Source of the DNA: Actinomycetes bacterium
Lineage (GTDB): Bacteria; Actinomycetota; Actinomycetes; Mycobacteriales; Mycobacteriaceae
Direction: 5' to 3'
DNA: 41,938 nucleotides
Assembly: GCA_023432405.1 (NCBI GenBank)
Contig: JAEYUQ010000009.1
Location: 1-41,938 of the forward strand
Part shown: positions 6,486-16,512 of the stretch, piece after piece
How positions within the stretch are numbered: the first letter of the stretch is position 1
Layout of the letters: the number at the start of each line of letters is the position of its first letter
Translations under genes and position numbers: made by a program
Notes under the pieces: generated by a model
What the model saw: the letters and a program-made list of their open reading frames with translations, nothing else
Told to the model about the DNA's origin: nothing
The model's database searches: none

Positions 6486-8264
6486 ATGCCAGCATCAGTC
6501 GCACATAGCTTTAGCGATGCAGTGACTTTAATCCGCCAAGGCTTCGAGACGCTTACGGCCACCCTCACACCGGATCTTTCAGCCACAGATTTTCACGCTC
6601 TCGAAGGATCCATTACCCAACTAACCGAGACTCTCACCGCTCACAGTGTTATCACCATCACCATCGCCTACCTTGCTGACAAGCACCATTCTGGTGACCG
6701 TGTGGGTTCCAGAACAGCCGACACATACATCGCCAAGCTACTAGGAATCAGCCTCTTCGAAGCAGGTCGGCTAGTTCAACGGGGCAAAGACACATTCGCA
6801 ACCCCTCGGCTCGTTGATATTCACAGAGATCTGAACACCCTTTATGCCAGCGATGACGTAACTGGGCTAGTCGGAGAAGAAGACGAAAGTGTCGAACAGC
6901 GAACAGCTCGCTTTGAGAAAAAGCGCTCGCGTTTCTTTGAAGCTCAACATATCCACGAAACAGAGAAAGAAGCACAACGTAATGCGGTTGAGGCTTTTCG
7001 CAAGAATACGATAAACGAAGAACATCTTCGTGTCCTTGATAGGGAGCTGAATCGGCTAAATACCAATCTCAACCGGCACAACATCAGAGCTCGTGCTCTT
7101 TTCAAAGCCTCTGATTTGTCTATCAAGGATTTTCGGAACTTTGTTCGCAGGCTCATTGACAACGTAAACGCTCAACACCACGATCCGCAAGCCGCCTACA
7201 AGAGACGTTTTCTCACCATTGGGGTACCAGATGCGGATGGGGGAGCTAAACTCACGGGCTACATTCCCGCTACTACTCTGGCTCTCATTCAAGAAGCCTT
7301 ATCCTCAACAAACCAGCCCGACAAGTGCGCCACGAATGAACAACAACCGAGGACTCTTCAACAACGTCGAGTTGACGAATTAACCCATATTCTTTGCAAC
7401 AATGCTGCCCACATCAGCCAAAATCGTGGTGGGATTGGGACCATCGTTGTATCAATGACTAGTCAGGAACTTCGAGACATTTTGGACGAGAACAACGCAG
7501 CACGCCTGAGTGAACTAGTCAATCAACCTAGACCGACAAACACTGCGGCTATGTTAAGTCTCCTGGACCTATACAACATGGAATTGGCCACTTACGACAT
7601 GGCCTGCCTGCATAATCCCGAGACAGGAAACCCACTTTTTTGCGGAAGAGCTAAACGCTCAGCAACGCTTACGCAAAAAATAGCGCTTATTGCCACTGAA
7701 CTTGTCTGTTCGTATCCGGATTGCGATGTTCCTGCTTGCAATTGCGAGGTGCATCACATGACGGCATGGAAACATAATGGCACGACTGACATTGATAACC
7801 TCACGCTCAGGTGCCGGAATCACCACATGGATAACAATGATTCCCATGACCCTGCAATCCGGAGAGGTTGGGCTGAACGAGACCCTTATACGGGGAGGGT
7901 GGGACATCAACCACCACCGGCCCCAGACAGCAGAAAACTTGAACCCATTAGTATCAACATCGGCTACAAAGCACAACAATCTGCTGGATGGAAACTACGA
8001 GAACAAAATCAGCAAGGAGATAAGCCGAAAGACTGTGGAGTTTTTGGAGGAAGTGATGCCCATATAACCAGCAGCATATTTACACAAAATAGGCCCATAA
8101 TCACATCCGGAAAATATGCCCTAGGGACAAGTGTGCCTCAAGCCTCAAAACCCAGGCAGAACCACACGACGGTTGAACCACAAAATAGCGGGAGCACACG
8201 ACGCCAAAACTCCAGAAGGGTAAAACCTAGAAAAGAAGCCGCGCGCTGGGTTGGTGGACCCTAG
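6486..8264 (+). CDS. DUF222 / 13E12-type HNH endonuclease
   Basis: A 592-residue member of the DUF222-HNH (13E12 repeat) family common in actinobacteria and often present in several copies per genome. The N-terminal two thirds are helical DUF222-like sequence. The HNH domain lies at about residues 405-455 with paired cysteines (CSYPDCDVPAC), the catalytic EVHHMTAW and the closing RCRNHH. A polar, basic tail follows. The ATG at 6486 is preferred because AGGGGG lies about 8 bases upstream; in-frame GTG codons at 6477 and 6480 fall within that site. The gene is convergent with rpoC. Family assignment is firm; its biological role is not established, and it could be a selfish or DNA-processing element. 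Confidence 0.9.
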   Translation: MPASVAHSFSDAVTLIRQGFETLTATLTPDLSATDFHALEGSITQLTETLTAHSVITITIAYLADKHHSGDRVGSRTADTYIAKLLGISLFEAGRLVQRGKDTFATPRLVDIHRDLNTLYASDDVTGLVGEEDESVEQRTARFEKKRSRFFEAQHIHETEKEAQRNAVEAFRKNTINEEHLRVLDRELNRLNTNLNRHNIRARALFKASDLSIKDFRNFVRRLIDNVNAQHHDPQAAYKRRFLTIGVPDADGGAKLTGYIPATTLALIQEALSSTNQPDKCATNEQQPRTLQQRRVDELTHILCNNAAHISQNRGGIGTIVVSMTSQELRDILDENNAARLSELVNQPRPTNTAAMLSLLDLYNMELATYDMACLHNPETGNPLFCGRAKRSATLTQKIALIATELVCSYPDCDVPACNCEVHHMTAWKHNGTTDIDNLTLRCRNHHMDNNDSHDPAIRRGWAERDPYTGRVGHQPPPAPDSRKLEPISINIGYKAQQSAGWKLREQNQQGDKPKDCGVFGGSDAHITSSIFTQNRPIITSGKYALGTSVPQASKPRQNHTTVEPQNSGSTRRQNSRRVKPRKEAARWVGGP

Positions 8265-8275
8265 TGGATCCTTAG
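8255..8275 (+). repeat. Short duplication across the HNH gene stop
   Basis: TGGACCCTAG (8255-8264) is followed directly by TGGATCCTTAG (8265-8275). The first copy ends with the HNH gene stop codon TAG. At 10-11 bases the unit is short and could be chance on its own. Confidence 0.4.
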
Positions 8276-8284
8276 GTGTGGGGG

Positions 8285-8440
8285 TCTCACCGCTCCAGGT
8301 GAACGGGGGGGGAGACCTCACCAGGTGAACCTCCGGGGCTGGGAGCCAACCTCCGCAGATAGACCCCCCCCTGCGAGCGGGAGCTCACCTCCCTAGGTGG
8401 ACCTCTGGGAGCGGGAGCCAACCTCACCAGGTGGACCAGG
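8285..8440. repeat. Intergenic degenerate tandem array between HNH gene and rpoC
   Basis: Five units of about 26-38 bases end in an AGGTGAAC/AGGTGGAC-like core at 8304, 8330, 8364 (diverged), 8402 and 8436. Several share GGGAGCCAACCTC. Long C and G runs lie between. The array fills most of the convergent HNH-rpoC gap. No spacers of constant length separate the units, so it is not a CRISPR array. Confidence 0.6.
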
Positions 8441-8448
8441 GGAGTTCA

Positions 8449-8515
8449 CTTCCCTAGCTCCTAGCGGCCCCCAGTTCTTACCGGCCCCCAACTCCTACCG
8501 GGCCACCAACTCCTA
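8449..8515 (-). repeat. 17-18 bp tandem repeats starting at the rpoC stop codon
   Basis: On the minus strand four units begin with a stop triplet: 8515-8498, 8497-8481, 8480-8464 and a partial 8463-8449. Each reads TAG or TAA, then GAGTTGG-like sequence and GGCC. The first unit begins exactly with the TAG stop of rpoC. Units 1 to 3 align over nearly their full length. Confidence 0.75.
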
Positions 8516-11500
8516 CAGACCGAAGTCCTCGTCCAGGGGAACGGAGGCGCCGGTGAATTCACCGAAACCGTCATCACCGTAGACGGAATCTGAGTAGGTG
8601 GGAATCAGGTAGGCGGCATCCCGAGCGTTCTCTGTGGGCTTCACAGAGATATTGCGATAGCGGGCTATGCCTGTACCGGCGGGAATCAGCTTACCGATAA
8701 TCACGTTCTCTTTGAGGCCTACCAGTTTGTCGGAGCGCTTGTTAATAGCGGCGTCGGTAAGGACTCGGGTGGTCTCCTGGAAGGAGGCCGCAGAGAGCCA
8801 GGATTCGGTAGCCAGGGAGGCCTTTGTAATACCCATGATTTCGCTTCTCAGCTCAGCAGGAGCACCACCAGCGGCAATAGCCTCAGCGTTGGCGTGCTTA
8901 GCTTCGGTGAGATCCACCAATGTACCGGGCAGGTACTCGGTGGAACCAGACTCAATCACCGTGCCACGACGTAGCATCTGACGCACGATAATCTCAATGT
9001 GCTTATCGTGAATAGCCACGCCCTGAGTACGGTACACAGCCTGAACTTCATCAATGAGGTGTTTCTCCACACCGCGGCGACCCAGCACCTTCAGAACATC
9101 GTGCGGATCTGCAGAACCGCGCAGGAGTCGATCCCCCACATTTACGTGGTCTCCGTCTTGGATGGTGCGCTCCACCATTTCAGCAGAGCCCTCAGCCACT
9201 GGAGCGAAGATGGACCCCAAGCCTTGACGCTTGGACAGTTTGTCATACACGACGTCGTCAGAGCCATCGTCTGGAACAATGGTGAGGGTGTAGAAGTTGC
9301 CTTCATCCTCCAACTTCACCGTTCCAGCCACAGAGGCAATCGGTGAGCAGTTCTTGGGCACGCGGGCCTCGAAGAGCTCTTGCACGCGAGGCAGACCGCC
9401 GGTGATATCGCCGCCGACGCCGCCCTGGTGGAAGGTACGCATGGTCAGCTGCGTACCAGGCTCACCAATAGACTGAGCAGCCACAATACCCACGGCCTCG
9501 CCAATGTCCACCAGTTTGCCGGTGGCCATGGACTTTCCGTAGCACTTGGCGCAGACACCCGTTTGTGTCTGGCAGGTCATCACAGAGCGAACCTTGATAA
9601 CCTCCACTCCGGCCTCAACCAGCTGATCGATATGAGGCTCGGTGAGGGAGGCACCACTTTCCAAGATGACGTTGCCATCTTTATCTGTGACATCGGTGGC
9701 CAGAATGCGGCCAGACACCGAAGTCTCAGTGAACTCGTGGCGCTTGTAGCCCGTGATAGTCCCGGAGGCGTCCTTGACAGGCACAGCCACGGGCACGCGA
9801 ATGCCCTGCTTGGTGCCGCAATCCTCTTCGCGAACAATGACGTCCTGAGCCACGTCCACCAGACGGCGGGTGAGGTAGCCGGAGTCTGCGGTACGCAAGG
9901 CGGTATCGGCCAGACCCTTACGGGAACCGTGGGAGTTGTTGAAGTACTCCAACACGCCCAAGCCCTCACGGAAGGAGTTCTTGATAGGACGGGTGATGTA
10001 CTCACCGCGGGAGTTCACCACCATGCCCTTCATGCCGGCCAAGGTCCACAGCTGACGCATATTGCCGGCAGCGCCGGACTTCACGATCATCGGAATGGGG
10101 TTGTCATCCGGATAGAGATCCACCACGGCATTACCCACCTCATCGGTGGCTTCCTGCCACAGCTCCACCAGACGGTCGTAGCGCTCGCGCTCCGTCAAGG
10201 CACCCTGAACCCAGTACTTGCGCTCCACTGTGCGCGCCTTTTCTTCGTACTTATCCAGGATTTCCTTCTTGTTCGGAAGGGTCAGCACATCGGACATGGT
10301 GATAGTGACACCGGAGCGGGTTGCCCAGTAGAAACCGGCGTCCTTCATCTTGTCCATGGTCTGTGCAATGGTGATCATGGGATAGCGATCCACCATGTTA
10401 GAAATGATGTCTCCCAACAGCACCGATCCACTAACGGAACCCTTGCGCACAACCACACCGTTAACGAAAGGATGATCCCACGGCAGAAGCTGGTTGAAGT
10501 AGATACGTCCCAAGGTGGTGGAGGCCATCCACGCCTTGCCGGGCTCCCAGCCCTCGGGGAACTGTTCAGCTTCAACGTCAGCCGGAGGACGCAGGGAACT
10601 CAAGCGCACATGGACAGGCGCCTGCAAGCCGACAATTCCGCGGTCATACGCCATGATGAGCTCGGCCACAGAGGAGTAGTTACCCTGAGCGATGTGCTCG
10701 TCGGTGGCGGGCTTGTAGTGGCCTTCCCCGCCAATCTCTCCTTCTTCCTTCTCCATGGTGAGGAAGTAAAGACCAGTCACCATATCCAGGCGCGGCATAG
10801 CCAAAGGCTTGCCGGAGGCCGGGGAGAGGATGTTGTTGGAGCCCAGCATGAGCACACGCGCCTCAGCCTGGGCCTCTGGGGAGAGTGGGAGGTGAACAGC
10901 CATCTGGTCACCATCGAAGTCAGCGTTAAAGGCTTCGCAGGCCAAGGGGTGAAGCTGAATGGCTTTACCTTCAATGAGCTTTGGTTCAAAGGCCTGAATA
11001 CCAAGACGGTGCAGCGTAGGAGCACGGTTGAGCATCACAGGATGCTCAGCAATGGCCTCTTCGAGCACGTCCCACACCTCTGGACGCTGGCGTTCCACCA
11101 TGCGCTTAGCAGACTTGATGTTCTGCGCGTAGTCGTTATCCACCAGGCGCTTCATCACGAAGGGCTTGAACAGCTCCAAAGCCATGAGCTTGGGCAAACC
11201 GCACTCGTGCATCTTGAGCTGTGGGCCAACAATAATCACGGAACGGCCGGAGTAATCCACGCGCTTACCCAGGAGGTTCTGGCGGAAACGTCCTTGCTTA
11301 CCCTTGAGCAAATCGGACAGAGACTTTAGTGGCCGGTTACCAGGACCAGACACCGGACGCCCACGACGGCCATTGTCAAAGAGCGCGTCCACAGACTCCT
11401 GCAACATACGCTTCTCGTTGTTCACTATGATCTCGGGAGCACCCAGATCAATCATGCGCTTGAGGCGGTTGTTGCGGTTAATCACGCGACGGTAAAGATC

Positions 11501-12523
11501 ATTGAGGTCCGAGGTGGCAAAACGTCCACCATCCAGCTGCACCATTGGACGTAGCTCCGGGGGAATCACCGGAATGCAGTCCAGGACCATTGCTGCCGGG
11601 TCATTCCCGGACTGTAGGAACGCTGCCACAACCTTGAGGCGCTTGAGGGCACGAGTCTTCTTCTGACCCTTGCCGTTTTCGATGATCTCCTTCAGCTCTT
11701 CAGCCTCAGCCTTGAGGTCAAAGTTGCGGATCAAAGTCTGAATGGCCTCAGCACCCATTCCGCCGGTGAAGTAATCCTCATAGCGGTCTATCAGCTCCCC
11801 GTACAGGTTCTCATCAATGATGATCTGCTTGGGAGTCAGCTTCTGGAAGGTGTTCCATACTTCGTCCAAACGGGCGATTTCCCGTTCAGCGGCCTCACGG
11901 ATGTGCTGCATATCCTTTTCAGCAGCGTTTTGCACTTTACGACGCGCGTCCGCCTTGGCGCCTGCTGCCTCTAGTTCAGCGAGGTCTTCTTCTAGCTTCT
12001 TCTGGCGCTCAGCAATCTCCTCATTGGCCTCATCTTCCACGTCTTTCTTGTCCACCAACATATCGGCTTCCAAGGTGGAGAGATCATCATGCCGAGCCTG
12101 CTCATCCACGCTGGTGATGATGTTGGCAGCAAAGTAGATAATGCGCTCTAAGTCTTTGGGGGCAATATCCAGGAGATAGCCTAAGCGAGAAGGAACACCC
12201 TTGAAGTACCAAATATGGGTAACAGGAGCAGCCAACTCAATGTGTCCCATGCGCTCACGGCGCACTTTGGACTTGGTCACCTCAACGCCGCAGCGTTCGC
12301 ACACAATGCCCTTATAGCGGACACGCTTGTACTTACCGCAGGAGCACTCCCAGTCACGGGTAGGACCAAAAATCTGCTCACCAAATAGGCCGTCCTTCTC
12401 CGGCTTGAGGGTGCGGTAATTGATGGTTTCGGGCTTCTTGACCTCACCATAGGACCAACGGCGGATATCGTCGGCAGTCGCCAGGCCAATGCGGAGCTCA
12501 TCGAAGAAGTTGACGTCGATCAC
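8513..12523 (-). CDS. rpoC: DNA-directed RNA polymerase subunit beta'
   Basis: The 1336-residue beta' subunit forms the catalytic cleft of RNA polymerase. The start VIDVNFFDELRIGLATADDI is almost invariant in this group. The N-terminal zinc site uses C60, C62, C75 and C78. The catalytic NADFDGDQ lies at 533-540 and supplies the three aspartates that hold magnesium (535, 537, 539). A second zinc site includes CQTQTGVCAKC. The length suits actinobacteria, which lack the large insertions of other phyla. The start is GTG at 12523 with GGGAG four bases upstream. It follows rpoB after 135 bases in one operon. Its stop begins an unusual tandem repeat. Confidence 0.99.
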   Translation of the reverse strand: MIDVNFFDELRIGLATADDIRRWSYGEVKKPETINYRTLKPEKDGLFGEQIFGPTRDWECSCGKYKRVRYKGIVCERCGVEVTKSKVRRERMGHIELAAPVTHIWYFKGVPSRLGYLLDIAPKDLERIIYFAANIITSVDEQARHDDLSTLEADMLVDKKDVEDEANEEIAERQKKLEEDLAELEAAGAKADARRKVQNAAEKDMQHIREAAEREIARLDEVWNTFQKLTPKQIIIDENLYGELIDRYEDYFTGGMGAEAIQTLIRNFDLKAEAEELKEIIENGKGQKKTRALKRLKVVAAFLQSGNDPAAMVLDCIPVIPPELRPMVQLDGGRFATSDLNDLYRRVINRNNRLKRMIDLGAPEIIVNNEKRMLQESVDALFDNGRRGRPVSGPGNRPLKSLSDLLKGKQGRFRQNLLGKRVDYSGRSVIIVGPQLKMHECGLPKLMALELFKPFVMKRLVDNDYAQNIKSAKRMVERQRPEVWDVLEEAIAEHPVMLNRAPTLHRLGIQAFEPKLIEGKAIQLHPLACEAFNADFDGDQMAVHLPLSPEAQAEARVLMLGSNNILSPASGKPLAMPRLDMVTGLYFLTMEKEEGEIGGEGHYKPATDEHIAQGNYSSVAELIMAYDRGIVGLQAPVHVRLSSLRPPADVEAEQFPEGWEPGKAWMASTTLGRIYFNQLLPWDHPFVNGVVVRKGSVSGSVLLGDIISNMVDRYPMITIAQTMDKMKDAGFYWATRSGVTITMSDVLTLPNKKEILDKYEEKARTVERKYWVQGALTERERYDRLVELWQEATDEVGNAVVDLYPDDNPIPMIVKSGAAGNMRQLWTLAGMKGMVVNSRGEYITRPIKNSFREGLGVLEYFNNSHGSRKGLADTALRTADSGYLTRRLVDVAQDVIVREEDCGTKQGIRVPVAVPVKDASGTITGYKRHEFTETSVSGRILATDVTDKDGNVILESGASLTEPHIDQLVEAGVEVIKVRSVMTCQTQTGVCAKCYGKSMATGKLVDIGEAVGIVAAQSIGEPGTQLTMRTFHQGGVGGDITGGLPRVQELFEARVPKNCSPIASVAGTVKLEDEGNFYTLTIVPDDGSDDVVYDKLSKRQGLGSIFAPVAEGSAEMVERTIQDGDHVNVGDRLLRGSADPHDVLKVLGRRGVEKHLIDEVQAVYRTQGVAIHDKHIEIIVRQMLRRGTVIESGSTEYLPGTLVDLTEAKHANAEAIAAGGAPAELRSEIMGITKASLATESWLSAASFQETTRVLTDAAINKRSDKLVGLKENVIIGKLIPAGTGIARYRNISVKPTENARDAAYLIPTYSDSVYGDDGFGEFTGASVPLDEDFGL

Positions 12524-12591
12524 GTAACTCCCTTTCCTCCCAGGTTTCCCAGGAGATTAAATGGTGGTCGTCTTAGTTTTCTTCACAATGT

Positions 12592-12615
12592 CGGTATCCC
12601 CCGTGGGGGACACCG
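12592..12615 (-). other. Strong hairpin in the rpoB-rpoC intergenic RNA
   Basis: An inverted repeat of CGGT-N-TCCCCC and GGGGGA-N-ACCG encloses a GT loop; one pair is mismatched. It lies in the 135-base rpoB-rpoC spacer. There is no T run after it, so it is more likely an RNA-processing or stability element than a terminator. Confidence 0.5.
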
Positions 12616-12658
12616 TGCTAGGTAGTACTAGCTACGTGTTGAGGCAAGCTCAGCACAG

Positions 12659-15600
12659 CTAGGCGATGTCGCTATCAGCATCAGAGCGCTCATCACGGGA
12701 CAAGTTAATGCCCAGGGATGCACCCTGATCGAAGTCATCATCATCCTCGCCAGTCAATTCCATCGGAGTGCCGTCTGCAGAGAGCACCTCCACATTCAGG
12801 CACAAGGACTGCAGCTCTTTGAGCAGCACCTTGAAGGACTCCGGAATTCCTGGGGCGGGGATGTTATCGCCCTTTACAATGGCCTCATAGACCTTGACGC
12901 GGCCTACCACGTCGTCGGACTTGATGGTCAGAAGCTCCTGCAAGGTGTACGCGGCGCCATACGCCTGCATGGCCCACACCTCCATCTCACCGAAGCGCTG
13001 GCCACCGAACTGTGCCTTACCACCCAGAGGCTGCTGCGTAATCATGGAGTACGGCCCTGTGGAACGAGCGTGAATCTTCTCGTCTACCAGGTGGTGCAGC
13101 TTGAGCATATACATATAGCCCACCGAAATGGGGTACTTGTAGGGTTCCCCAGAACGGCCGTCGAAAAGGATGGCCTTGCCGGTGTCATCGGTCAAAACAT
13201 CGCCGTCCCGGTTGGGCAAGGTGTTGCGCAACAGGCCGGTGAGCTCCTGGTTAGTGGCGGAGTCAAACACCGGAGTTGCTGTCAAGGACTGCGGCGGGAC
13301 GTCGTAAAGCTCTTCGGGGAGCTTCTCGATGAGCTCGGCGTTAGCGGGATCTGTGGGATCCACGTGCCAACCCGTCGATGCCAACCAGCCAAGGTGAGTT
13401 TCCAGCACCTGACCAATGTTCATACGACGCGGAACACCATGCGTGTTAAGAATGATGTCCACGGGGGTGCCGTCAGCCATGAAGGGCATATCTTCAGGTG
13501 GCAGAATTTTACCAACGACGCCCTTGTTGCCGTGGCGACCAGCCAACTTGTCGCCGTCCTGCACCTTGCGCTTTTGGGCAACGTAGACGCGAATCATCTC
13601 ATTGACGCCAGGAGCGAGGTCGTCATCCTCCTCACGGGAGAAGACACGCACCCCAATGACCTTGCCGGTTTCACCGTGAGGAACCTTCATGGAGGTGTCG
13701 CGCACCTCGCGCGCCTTCTCACCAAAGATGGCACGCAGGAGGCGTTCTTCCGGTGTGAGCTCTGTTTCGCCCTTCGGGGTGACCTTGCCAACGAGGATGT
13801 CACCGTCACGCACATCAGCACCAATACGGACAATGCCGCGATCATCCAAGTCTTTGAGGGTGTCCTCGGACACATTCGGAATCTCACGAGTGATTTCCTC
13901 GGCGCCCAGCTTGGTGTCACGAGCATCAATCTCGTGCTCCTCGATGTGGATAGAGGTCAAGATGTCCTCTTCCACGATGCGCTGGTTAAGGATAATGGCG
14001 TCCTCGTAATTGTGGCCTTCCCAGGGCATGAACGCCACCAGGAGGTTACGGCCAAGCGCCATTTCACCGTTCTTCGTGCCAGGACCGTCCGCAATCACCT
14101 GACCGGCTTCGACGCGATCCCCAATGTTCACAATGGGTTTCTGGTTATAGCAGGTGCCCTGGTTAGTGCGCTGGAACTTCCGCAGCAGATAAGTATCCCG
14201 CTTACCGTCATCAGCCATGATGGTGATGAAATCTGCGGAGACATCCTCCACTACACCGGCAACCGGGGAAATAATGACATCACCGGCGTCGTAAGCAGTG
14301 GCCAGCTCAATACCAGTGCCCACATACGCAGACTCCGTGCGAATCAACGGTACTGCCTGCTTCTGCATATTGGCACCCATGAGGGCACGGTTAGCGTCGT
14401 CATGCTCCAGGAAGGGAATCATGGCGGTGCCCACCGACACCATCTGGCGTGGAGAGACGTCCAGGTAATCCACCCGCTTGGGATCCCGCATCTCAATATC
14501 GCCGTCTTTCACGCGGCAAGCCACCACATCTTGAGTGATGACACCATCAGCATCCACTGTGGTTTTTGCCTCAGCAACGGCAAACTTGTCTTCCTCATCT
14601 GCGGTGAGGTAATCAATTTCCCCGGTGAGTTTGCCATCCACAACCCGCTGGTAAGGAGTCTCAATGAAACCGAAGGAATTGACCCGCGCATAGGAGGCCA
14701 AAGATCCGATCAGACCGATGTTCGGACCTTCAGGGGTCTCAATGGGGCACATTCTGCCGTAGTGGGAGGGGTGAACGTCGCGCACTTCGATACCCGCGCG
14801 CTCACGTGACAGACCACCAGGGCCGAGAGCAGAGAGACGTCGTTTGTGGGTCAGACCGGACAGAGAGTTGTTCTGATCCATGAACTGAGACAGCTGTGAG
14901 GTTCCAAAGAACTCACGGATAGCTGCAGAGACAGGACGCACGTTAATCAGCGAGGTAGGCGTGATGGACTCAGGGTCTTGAGTGGTCATGCGCTCACGCA
15001 CCACGCGCTCCATGCGGGACAGACCCACACGCACCTGGTTTTGAATGAGCTCGCCCACAGTGCGCAGACGACGGTTGCCGAAGTGGTCAATATCATCCGT
15101 TTCTAGGCTGAGGGTGACACCGCGCGGAGACTGCATAGTCTGCTCACCTGCGTGCAGACGCACCAGATACTCCAAGGTGACGGCAATGTCTTCCTCGGTG
15201 AGGGTCATAGGACCGTCATGGTCTCCACCGAGGCCCAGTTTGCGGTTAATCTTGTAGCGACCAACCTTGGCCAGGTCATAGCGCTTGCTATTAAAGAAAG
15301 AGTTATCCAGAAGGGACTGAGCCAAGTCACGTGTGGGCTGCTCGCCCGGACGCTGCTTCCGGTAAATCTCTAGGAGAGCTTCATCCTGATTTGCGACGCC
15401 GTCGTTCTCCAGGGTGGACATCATAATCTCAGAGAACCCGAACTGCTCTTTAATCTGCTCGGTGCTCCACCCCAATGCCTTCAGAAGAACTGTGACCGGC
15501 TGGCGGCGCTTCCGATCAATACGGACACCCACAGTGTCCTTCTTATCCACATCAAACTCTAACCAGGCTCCGCGGGAAGGGATCACCTTCACGGAACGCA

Positions 15601-16144
15601 GTGGGCGTTCGGTGGACTTATCAATATCAGAGTCAAAATACACACCAGGGGAACGCACCAGCTGGGAGACCACAACACGCTCGGTGCCGTTAATAATGAA
15701 GGTGCCGTTCTCTGTCATCATGGGGAAGTCCCCGATGAACACGGTCTGGGATTTGATTTCCTGAGTTTCGTTGTTAATAAACTCCGCAGTCACATACAGT
15801 GGTGCGGCATAGTTAATGTCTTTATCTTTCGATTCATCAATAGAGTTCTTGACATCCTCGAAGCGAGGGTTGGCCAAGGACAGAGACATATTGCCTGAAT
15901 AATCCTCGATAGGAGAAAGCTCCTCAAGGATGTCTTCAAGACCGCTTGTAACAACTGCCTCCGGGCCGCGCTCCTCTTGCTGCTTGGCACGCCACTCCGG
16001 TGTGCCAATCAACCAGCTGAAGGAATCGCGTTGAACGTCAAGAAGTCCGGGCAGGGCGATAGGCTCCGAGTACTTAGCAAAGCTATAGCGCTTCGGAGCT
16101 CCGGGAATATCGGCCACTGACTTGGTCTGGCGGGAAACTGCCAA
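12659..16144 (-). CDS. rpoB: DNA-directed RNA polymerase subunit beta
   Basis: The beta subunit of RNA polymerase, 1161 residues from the TTG at 16144. That start has GGAAGGA six bases upstream; a GTG at 16162 gives six more residues (MLEGPI) but has no well-placed ribosome site. A similar shorter start is now used for M. tuberculosis RpoB. The rifampicin region GTSQLSQFMDQNNSLSGLTH followed by KRRLSALGPGG is present, with the resistance-prone D, H and S at about 423, 433 and 438 all wild type. Sequence along the whole length resembles Corynebacterium RpoB. Co-transcribed with rpoC. Confidence 0.98.
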   Translation of the reverse strand: MAVSRQTKSVADIPGAPKRYSFAKYSEPIALPGLLDVQRDSFSWLIGTPEWRAKQQEERGPEAVVTSGLEDILEELSPIEDYSGNMSLSLANPRFEDVKNSIDESKDKDINYAAPLYVTAEFINNETQEIKSQTVFIGDFPMMTENGTFIINGTERVVVSQLVRSPGVYFDSDIDKSTERPLRSVKVIPSRGAWLEFDVDKKDTVGVRIDRKRRQPVTVLLKALGWSTEQIKEQFGFSEIMMSTLENDGVANQDEALLEIYRKQRPGEQPTRDLAQSLLDNSFFNSKRYDLAKVGRYKINRKLGLGGDHDGPMTLTEEDIAVTLEYLVRLHAGEQTMQSPRGVTLSLETDDIDHFGNRRLRTVGELIQNQVRVGLSRMERVVRERMTTQDPESITPTSLINVRPVSAAIREFFGTSQLSQFMDQNNSLSGLTHKRRLSALGPGGLSRERAGIEVRDVHPSHYGRMCPIETPEGPNIGLIGSLASYARVNSFGFIETPYQRVVDGKLTGEIDYLTADEEDKFAVAEAKTTVDADGVITQDVVACRVKDGDIEMRDPKRVDYLDVSPRQMVSVGTAMIPFLEHDDANRALMGANMQKQAVPLIRTESAYVGTGIELATAYDAGDVIISPVAGVVEDVSADFITIMADDGKRDTYLLRKFQRTNQGTCYNQKPIVNIGDRVEAGQVIADGPGTKNGEMALGRNLLVAFMPWEGHNYEDAIILNQRIVEEDILTSIHIEEHEIDARDTKLGAEEITREIPNVSEDTLKDLDDRGIVRIGADVRDGDILVGKVTPKGETELTPEERLLRAIFGEKAREVRDTSMKVPHGETGKVIGVRVFSREEDDDLAPGVNEMIRVYVAQKRKVQDGDKLAGRHGNKGVVGKILPPEDMPFMADGTPVDIILNTHGVPRRMNIGQVLETHLGWLASTGWHVDPTDPANAELIEKLPEELYDVPPQSLTATPVFDSATNQELTGLLRNTLPNRDGDVLTDDTGKAILFDGRSGEPYKYPISVGYMYMLKLHHLVDEKIHARSTGPYSMITQQPLGGKAQFGGQRFGEMEVWAMQAYGAAYTLQELLTIKSDDVVGRVKVYEAIVKGDNIPAPGIPESFKVLLKELQSLCLNVEVLSADGTPMELTGEDDDDFDQGASLGINLSRDERSDADSDIA

Positions 16145-16336
16145 GATGGGTCCTTCCAGCACCTCAGGCGGCTAGCAAGCAGATGCCCGCTGAAAACCGC
16201 TGGTAAATGATCATTTCGGTCTGTTGTGGAATAACCGCCCGCAGATAGCACGAAATAACCTTGTCAAATCGCTTGTTATCAAGCTCTTCGATCAAGGTTA
16301 AAGGTTAACTAGAGAGTTATTCCAGCGCAGCGATTC

Positions 16337-16365
16337 ATCGTATCCCAGGATTAGCCGTTTGTAAA
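16337..16365 (-). promoter_or_regulatory. Candidate rpoB promoter
   Basis: On the minus strand TTTACA (16365-16360) and TACGAT (16342-16337) are separated by exactly 17 bases. Transcription would start near 16330, giving a leader of about 185 nt before the TTG start. The 16145-16512 gap holds no gene, only this promoter and a 25-bp repeat. Confidence 0.5.
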
Positions 16366-16394
16366 ATCATTGCTGCGAATCTGGTTATTCTCGG

Positions 16395-16457
16395 TTGCTC
16401 GGGGTTCATGCTCCCGTTCTTGCTGCCCATTCATGCTCCCGTTCTTGCTCGGGGTTA
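16395..16457 (-). repeat. 25-bp tandem repeat between the PorA-like gene and rpoB
   Basis: TTCATGCTCCCGTTCTTGCT occurs at 16405-16424 and again at 16430-16449, a period of 25 bases. GCTCGGGGTT flanks the pair on both sides (16397-16406 and 16448-16457). The array lies about 55 bases beyond the stop of the PorA-like gene. Confidence 0.75.
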
Positions 16458-16512
16458 GCTTGGGCATGAGCCCTGCGCAACGGCGGTAGACCTGAACGTC
16501 ATCCTATAGAAA

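Noticed and set aside
6477..8264. The HNH gene as an insertion sequence or intron-encoded homing element
   Set aside because: I found no terminal inverted repeats, target-site duplication or intron features; DUF222-HNH genes normally stand alone.
8285..8515. Possible CRISPR array between the HNH gene and rpoC
   Set aside because: Units differ in length and sequence, there are no unique spacers of constant size, and no cas gene is present in the window.
9380..11329. A 649-codon plus-strand ORF
   Set aside because: It lies wholly antisense to rpoC, has His/Gly/Leu-rich shadow composition, and no family resemblance. It arises from the codon bias of the real gene.
13070..14809. A 579-codon plus-strand ORF
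   Set aside because: Antisense to rpoB with the same shadow composition; rpoB is unmistakable on the other strand.
14750..14910. Rifampicin-resistance mutations in rpoB
   Set aside because: The usual resistance positions are wild type; the Ser after NN, where M. tuberculosis has Pro, is normal for Corynebacterium.
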